Part shown: positions 49,823 through 53,823 of the stretch, in pieces
Layout: each line of letters opens with the position of its first letter
Numbering within the stretch: the first letter of the stretch is position 1
Source: a virus
Strand: one strand, 5' to 3'
DNA length: 53,823 nt
Virus record (IMG/VR): IMGVR_UViG_3300024982_000001
Location: 1-53,823 of that record
Notes under the pieces: generated by a model
Databases searched by the model: none
What the model was told of the DNA's origin: nothing
The model's input: only the letters and a program-made list of their open reading frames with translations
Program-made: the position numbers and the translations under genes

Positions 49823-50534
49823 TGTTGATTGTATTTTTTGATATAAAATTTTTGTCGTTTTTCGCCCAGGTCTGAAGTCGCCTTTCGAGTGACCATGTTT
49901 TTTCTAATTCCTGCCGGAATTTTGAATTTGATTTATTTGGCTCGGTCCAATACAGATAAAAATCATTTAAAAAATCCTTGCCATATTTTTCTAAAAAAGG
50001 TTTGAGTGTGGAAGAAAATTTTAATTTTCTGACATCAATATTCTCTTCTTTACTTTCCTTTACTATCCTATCCTTTTCTTTAAGGATAACTTCCGCCTTT
50101 TTGCCCTGTGCAAGCGTCAAACTTCCGCCGGATTGACCGTTTTTTGATAGTATTGTTTCCAAAAGGGCGGAATATTGGATAATTCCGTTTTTTCTTTTTC
50201 GGTATGCATCTTCGATACTATTAACGAATTTTTGACTGTAGATTACCTTGTGATTTTCATATAAAAATTTATCAATTGCTCCTAATTTTGCCAAATCATT
50301 TAATATTGAAATCAGCTTTTCTTCTTCCACATTACATACCGAAACCAAGAACATTAAATCACTTTCATCTGAAATATCTATGTAATGATTATTGGCTTTT
50401 CCAAGGCGCTCAAGAATCTTAAACCAAGTTGCATAACCATCATTCTTATACTTGCTTTCTATGATGTGCATCTTACGCCCATGTGTACAATCATGTGGAA
50501 AATAGTCTACGTCTGTTCTTTGTTCTCTTGCCAT
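49722..50534 (-). CDS. DUF4373 / Lin1244-type replication protein
   Basis: A 270-residue protein. The N-terminus DVDYFPHDCTHGRKMHIIE and YKNDGYATWFKILERLG is the DUF4373 (Lin1244/Lin1753) signature, a winged-helix domain of phage replication initiators. The C-terminal half (KSNSKFRQELEKTWSLERRL) resembles the DnaD-like tails of such proteins. It probably starts phage DNA replication with the helicase at 50539. Confidence 0.83.
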   Translation of the reverse strand: MAREQRTDVDYFPHDCTHGRKMHIIESKYKNDGYATWFKILERLGKANNHYIDISDESDLMFLVSVCNVEEEKLISILNDLAKLGAIDKFLYENHKVIYSQKFVNSIEDAYRKRKNGIIQYSALLETILSKNGQSGGSLTLAQGKKAEVILKEKDRIVKESKEENIDVRKLKFSSTLKPFLEKYGKDFLNDFYLYWTEPNKSNSKFRQELEKTWSLERRLQTWAKNDKNFISKNTINNEQTNSNNPKQQFRFSTSEAVETISSNTSRGPS

Positions 50535-50538
50535 TTTG

Positions 50539-51687
50539 TTACTTTTGAAATGGAACGTTTGTTAATTGTCGGCCATTATTCCAGATGGCAAATCTTCCTT
50601 CGTTATCTTGTTGGATTTTCATTGTTTCAATTTTTCCAAAAAGTTTAATATTACCTCCCATGTCTACAATCCAGGCATTTAGTTTTGTTGGCCATATTCT
50701 CATTGCTCTACCTAGTATTTGATAATAAAGAGATAGAGACATTGTGGACCTAGCCATAAGCACTGCTTCCAATTGTGGATAATCAAAACCGGTTGTTAAA
50801 ACACCTACGTTAATCAGGCATTTAATCGTTCCTTTTTTAAATCTTGATAAGATCCTTTCCCTTTCTTCTTTTTTAGTTTCTCCGGTAAGTACAACCGAAC
50901 CTGGTATCATTTTAGCAACTTGATTTGCTTCTTCAATCAGAGAACAGAAAATCAATAAATTTGGTTTCTGTGATAGAATATGACGAGCCGTTTTTGCAAT
51001 TCTTGAAGGCATGTCGATTGACTTATAATACCTTTTCAAAGACTGCGGAGTATAGTCAGTTCCGTTGCTGTTTAGCTCTAATTTAGAACGGTCAATAACA
51101 TCAAATGAATAATACTCAAGCTTTGCTAAATAACCTGAATTGAATAGCGTATCATTTTGAACATAGTAAAGCACTTTATCAAATATTCTTGGTGTGCTTC
51201 TGGTTAAGAATGTCAATTGATATCCTTCGGCAGCCATTGAAAGTCTGTAAGGTGTAGCCGTTAATCCTAACACATTTGCATTTGGGAAATACTTAATGAA
51301 TTCCTTATACATTCCATCATCAGAATTTACGAGGTGGCATTCGTCTATGAGAATATTTTTAACTCCTTTGAATAAATGCTTTTTGTTGACTATACTACCA
51401 ATGGTGCAAAATGTTACCCGGTCAATTCTTTTCTCTCCGGCAGATGCGCTATAAATAGAAGCTTTGCCATAGTTACTATACTTTTCAAAATTCTGTTCCA
51501 AAATCTCTTTTGAAGGCTGGAGTATAACGGTCATTCCGTCAACTCCAGCTACAATACCTGCGGTTACAATAGATTTTCCAGAGCCTGTAGGGAGGATTAT
51601 TATTCCATTATCATTAGTTACACTATTGAAGAAATTAATTCCAATCTCAATCGATTCGCTTTGGTAAAATCTATATTGAAAACTCAT
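50539..51687 (-). CDS. DEAD/DEAH-type SF2 helicase
   Basis: A 382-residue helicase. Walker A LPTGSGKS lies near residue 38, Walker B is LIDECHLV, motif III-like LGLTATPYR follows, and motif VI reads QILGRAMRIWP. It is short and lacks extra domains, like the RadD/SSL2-type helicases of phages. It lies between the DUF4373 gene and a gene with a clamp-binding-like motif, so a replication or recombination role is likely. Confidence 0.9.
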   Translation of the reverse strand: MSFQYRFYQSESIEIGINFFNSVTNDNGIIILPTGSGKSIVTAGIVAGVDGMTVILQPSKEILEQNFEKYSNYGKASIYSASAGEKRIDRVTFCTIGSIVNKKHLFKGVKNILIDECHLVNSDDGMYKEFIKYFPNANVLGLTATPYRLSMAAEGYQLTFLTRSTPRIFDKVLYYVQNDTLFNSGYLAKLEYYSFDVIDRSKLELNSNGTDYTPQSLKRYYKSIDMPSRIAKTARHILSQKPNLLIFCSLIEEANQVAKMIPGSVVLTGETKKEERERILSRFKKGTIKCLINVGVLTTGFDYPQLEAVLMARSTMSLSLYYQILGRAMRIWPTKLNAWIVDMGGNIKLFGKIETMKIQQDNEGRFAIWNNGRQLTNVPFQK

Positions 51688-51691
51688 ACTA

Positions 51692-52237
51692 TTATTCTAC
51701 TTTGGCAGCTTCAAAATTTTTATCCTCTGAAGGAAGAAAATCCATAGTCGTTTGTTCCATCTGAGGTGCTGATTTTCCATTCATATAAGCTTCAACTTCT
51801 GAAATAGCATTATCAAGAGCATCCGTAAGTTGAGTCAGATATAAATAACTTCCATTTAGTTTTACTTTTGGCGCATCAAACTTGATTGCTCCATTAGTTA
51901 CATATTTGGTACCTGAAATTACAAGCGCTCTATTTTCTTCAGAACCTGAAATTTTAAATGAAGAAACATTGTAAGATTGTGTTTCTGTTTCTTCTTCAAG
52001 AAATGATAATTCAGTTGAGTTGTCATTTCCGGTAAATGCATCGTCTAAATGCGCTAAGAAAACATTGAATTTTGAAAAGGCTTTTTCTAAATCATCATGG
52101 ATGATATGTTTTCCTTTGTGGTCAAGTTCATCACCAGAAGTTGGTCCGCTTAATAACTCATAAGAGTATTTACATAATGCATCGCTGAGGGATGCGCTCT
52201 TAATTTGTACTTCCTTTTGTTCTAGGTTGTCAGTCAT
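51692..52237 (-). CDS. Hypothetical early protein with C-terminal clamp-binding-like motif
   Basis: A 181-residue acidic protein. The body has a beta-rich region (YNVSSFKISGSEENRALVIS, then SYLYLTQLTDALDNAISEVE). In the disordered tail, residues 162-167 read QTTMDF, which fits the hexameric beta-clamp motif Qxx(L/M)xF. The next gene carries the close copy QTTIDF. No family is recognised. Confidence 0.6.
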   Translation of the reverse strand: MTDNLEQKEVQIKSASLSDALCKYSYELLSGPTSGDELDHKGKHIIHDDLEKAFSKFNVFLAHLDDAFTGNDNSTELSFLEEETETQSYNVSSFKISGSEENRALVISGTKYVTNGAIKFDAPKVKLNGSYLYLTQLTDALDNAISEVEAYMNGKSAPQMEQTTMDFLPSEDKNFEAAKVE

Positions 52238-52244
52238 AATTTTG

Positions 52245-52562
52245 TTAATTTGGATTAGTGTTTATAAAATATTCTTTGTAATTCCCTTTTATTGTTTCTT
52301 TGTCTACATGAACACCATAGATATCTATCAAATCTTTCACACGTCGTCGTAAATCGCCAATTCCGTATTGGAGTAAGGCTTTCGTAGTTGTGAGCCTTTC
52401 GCCCCGCATAAACGCCCTATAAACGATTTTGCATTGTTCTGTGAAATGCTCAATATTCCCATCAAAAATTGCCTGGCTTTCTGCATTGTTTTCGTGATGA
52501 ATAAGTGGCTGTTTAAAATCAACCGGCATATTGAAATCGATAGTTGTTTGTGAAGTGTTCAT
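52245..52562 (-). CDS. Early protein with N-terminal clamp-binding-like motif and possible winged helix
   Basis: A 105-residue protein. Residues 5-10 are QTTIDF, a clamp-binding-like motif in a flexible N-terminus. The C-terminal part (GERLTTTKALLQYGIGDLRR, then RVKDLIDIYGVHVDKETIKG) reads like a winged-helix DNA-binding domain. It overlaps the NinB-like gene by 4 bases. Confidence 0.6.
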   Translation of the reverse strand: MNTSQTTIDFNMPVDFKQPLIHHENNAESQAIFDGNIEHFTEQCKIVYRAFMRGERLTTTKALLQYGIGDLRRRVKDLIDIYGVHVDKETIKGNYKEYFINTNPN

Positions 52563-53008
52563 ACAAATTCTTGATTTTGATGTTTACTTATTTCGTTTTC
52601 TAATTGCTGTATCAATACTAAATCTGTTGGTTCTGGAAGGTATATTCCGCATTCCTGACTTGAAAAGTTCCTGAACCTACTTATGGCCAATGTCATTTCT
52701 GCTTTATCCAATGAAGCAGAACTTCTCCATCTTTCTATCCTTACCCCCGGTATCTTATTTTCAACTTCTCCATCATAAAAAAGAGTTGGATTAACGTGCT
52801 TTTTGAATATGTCAAGCTTCACTTCTGGCATTGTTAATCCAACTTCTAATCCGAACCACGTTAATATCAAGTGCATGTAGCTATTTTGAGCTATTGAGCG
52901 TCTAGGATGTTTGACCTTTAATTCAACTCTTTTCCCGTTTTTGATATAGTATTTAACCTTTTCAATGAATTGGTTTCTTTCTAATGGATTGTCGGTGCTG
53001 AAAATCAT
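52559..53008 (-). CDS. NinB-like recombination protein
   Basis: A 149-residue protein. RSIAQNSYMHLILTWFGLEV and MTLAISRFRNFSSQECGIYL follow the pattern of NinB/YbcN-type proteins, which bind single-stranded DNA in lambda-like phages. It starts the right end of the early gene set together with small genes. The assignment is by visible motifs only. Confidence 0.72.
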   Translation of the reverse strand: MIFSTDNPLERNQFIEKVKYYIKNGKRVELKVKHPRRSIAQNSYMHLILTWFGLEVGLTMPEVKLDIFKKHVNPTLFYDGEVENKIPGVRIERWRSSASLDKAEMTLAISRFRNFSSQECGIYLPEPTDLVLIQQLENEISKHQNQEFV

Positions 53009-53009
53009 T

Positions 53010-53192
53010 CTAAAAAAGTGTATCTGGAAACTTCTGTTTTAGCAACCACAAAGGCGCTTTCAATTCTTCTTTAGTTGGATTAAATTCAACCAAGCTTTTA
53101 GGGAAATGAGCTTTATCGCCTTCGCAATCCAAAAACAAACTCTTTTCAGTTTCACTTATTAAGGTGGCTTCGATGGTGTATATTTCATCCAT
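53010..53192 (-). CDS. Hypothetical protein, 60 aa
   Basis: A 60-residue acidic protein beginning MDEIYTIEATLISETEKSLF and ending KQKFPDTLF. The first part is strand-like, so it may be a small beta-barrel. It follows the repeat-protein stop by two bases and is one base before the NinB-like gene. Unknown function. Confidence 0.58.
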   Translation of the reverse strand: MDEIYTIEATLISETEKSLFLDCEGDKAHFPKSLVEFNPTKEELKAPLWLLKQKFPDTLF

Positions 53193-53194
53193 GG

Positions 53195-53823
53195 CTAGAA
53201 CTTTACTAGCTTTTTAAACCTATCAATACCATAAGCATTAGATTTCACAAGAATTGGAAGCAGTTCTTTAGCTTTAATTCCTTTTTCTATAATAATTGCT
53301 CTTTCCTTCTCATTGAATTGGCTTTGCATCCAAGAATTTACTCCTAATTCACAAGCGCCAGTCAACAATCTATAATGCTTGATTGTAATAATTGTGTCTT
53401 CTAAAATTGGTTCGCTTTTCAGTTTTTCAGCAATAAGTTTAAATCTGAAATCCTCTTTTGCTTTTTGAAGAGTTTCTCCGTGAGCGTGAGTTTTGCCGTC
53501 AGTAACTAAGTAGAATTCCTTGGTAGAATGCACTTTTCTAACCTTGTAAACATTGCCTTTTTTACTCAAGACTTCTGTAAACATTCTGTCGGCACTTACA
53601 TATTTTCCGTCTTGCCAAAACAAAAGTTTGTTTTTAGGAGTGTTTAAAAACGCATCGGCTTTTGGCTTCGTTGTTTTTGCAGTAAGTCCGCTTCGCAGGT
53701 CTAAATAGCCACCCACAGTTGGGTTGAATCCTTCTGGAATTGATGTTAGGCTTCCGAGGTCTAAATAGCCACCCACAGTTGGGTTGAATCCTTCTGGAAT
53801 TGATGTTAGGCTTCCGAGGTCTA
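53195..53823 (-). CDS. Leucine-rich-repeat-like phage protein, C-terminal part (runs off the right edge)
   Basis: This is the continuation of the gene starting at 581. After two repeat units, of which one duplicates unit 1, the last unit reads GGYLDLRSGLTAK and the chain leaves the repeat. The C-terminal 150 residues form a separate domain (KLLFWQDGKYVSADRMFTEV, GNVYKVRKVHSTKEFYLVTD, then TGACELGVNSWMQSQ) that accompanies such repeats in phages of Bacteroidota. It ends at 53195. Function unknown. Confidence 0.85.
   Translation of the reverse strand, partial: DLGSLTSIPEGFNPTVGGYLDLGSLTSIPEGFNPTVGGYLDLRSGLTAKTTKPKADAFLNTPKNKLLFWQDGKYVSADRMFTEVLSKKGNVYKVRKVHSTKEFYLVTDGKTHAHGETLQKAKEDFRFKLIAEKLKSEPILEDTIITIKHYRLLTGACELGVNSWMQSQFNEKERAIIIEKGIKAKELLPILVKSNAYGIDRFKKLVKF
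53691..53823 (-). repeat. 60-bp tandem repeats (right part of the tract)
   Basis: One unit with the CGCA variant begins at 53691, a full unit lies at 53748-53807 and 16 bases of a further one follow to the edge. Bases 53748-53823 equal bases 1-76, so this is the overlap of a circular or terminally repeated sequence. Confidence 0.95.

Overview
The window is the essentially complete genome of a temperate tailed phage of the Bacteroidota, most likely infecting Flavobacterium or a close relative. Evidence for the host group: AT-rich DNA, promoters of the TAnnTTTG type, Bacteroidota-style Sec signals and lipoproteins, PcfJ/PcfK homologues, a DUF4373-type replication protein and an SprB-like adhesin domain in a tail protein. 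The last 76 bases equal the first 76, and both ends lie inside a 60-bp repeat tract within one open gene. The sequence is therefore best read as a circular map of about 53.75 kb cut inside that gene.

Layout, read as a circle. The lysogeny block is the only large plus-strand block (5.8-9.0 kb): an S24-type repressor, a lipoprotein, a second HTH protein, an attP made of the 3' half of a CAU tRNA gene with three flanking arm repeats, and a tyrosine integrase. A Cro-like gene diverges from the repressor across a TTCGCGAA operator array. The leftward operon runs through small genes, a Rad50-like ATPase, RecT, an MBL-fold hydrolase and the repeat protein, then across the contig junction (53.8 down to 39.5 kb). 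There it holds a NinB-like protein, two SF2 helicases (one fused to a DNA methyltransferase), a DUF4373 protein, a PD-(D/E)XK-like nuclease, PcfK, PcfJ, a DnaN sliding clamp, an ASCH protein and many small proteins. A ParB-methyltransferase fusion follows under its own promoter.

Late genes, also leftward: small terminase, a secreted protein with its own promoter and terminator, an initiator-type tRNA, small genes, large terminase, portal, a Fur-like winged-helix protein, scaffold, decoration protein, major capsid protein with an Ig-like tail, connector and tail completion genes, tail tube, tail chaperone-position genes, tape measure, distal tail and host-contact proteins. A second late unit (16.2-9.1 kb) holds a baseplate or fibre-base protein, a fibre or adhesin with a Sec signal, membrane and holin-like proteins, spanin-like proteins, a CHAP/NlpC-like endolysin and a lipoprotein.

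Regulation can be read at four levels. (1) TTCGCGAA operators lie between repressor and cro. (2) Two late promoters share a 45-bp element (42/45 identical) with a 17-bp dyad at fixed distance from the -7 box; a phage-encoded Fur-like DNA-binding domain is encoded just before one of them. (3) Two promoters share tandem 13-bp TATCAWAWTWTGC boxes 20 bp apart. (4) Several strong intrinsic terminators separate the units.

The most unusual items are the leucine-rich-repeat protein whose near-identical 60-bp units differ only at three surface codons, the initiator tRNA, the Fur-like protein with its candidate sites, and a phage DnaN clamp accompanied by three proteins carrying terminal clamp-binding-like motifs. 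No stretch over 300 bp lacks a gene; the largest gap (7494-7774) is the attP region.
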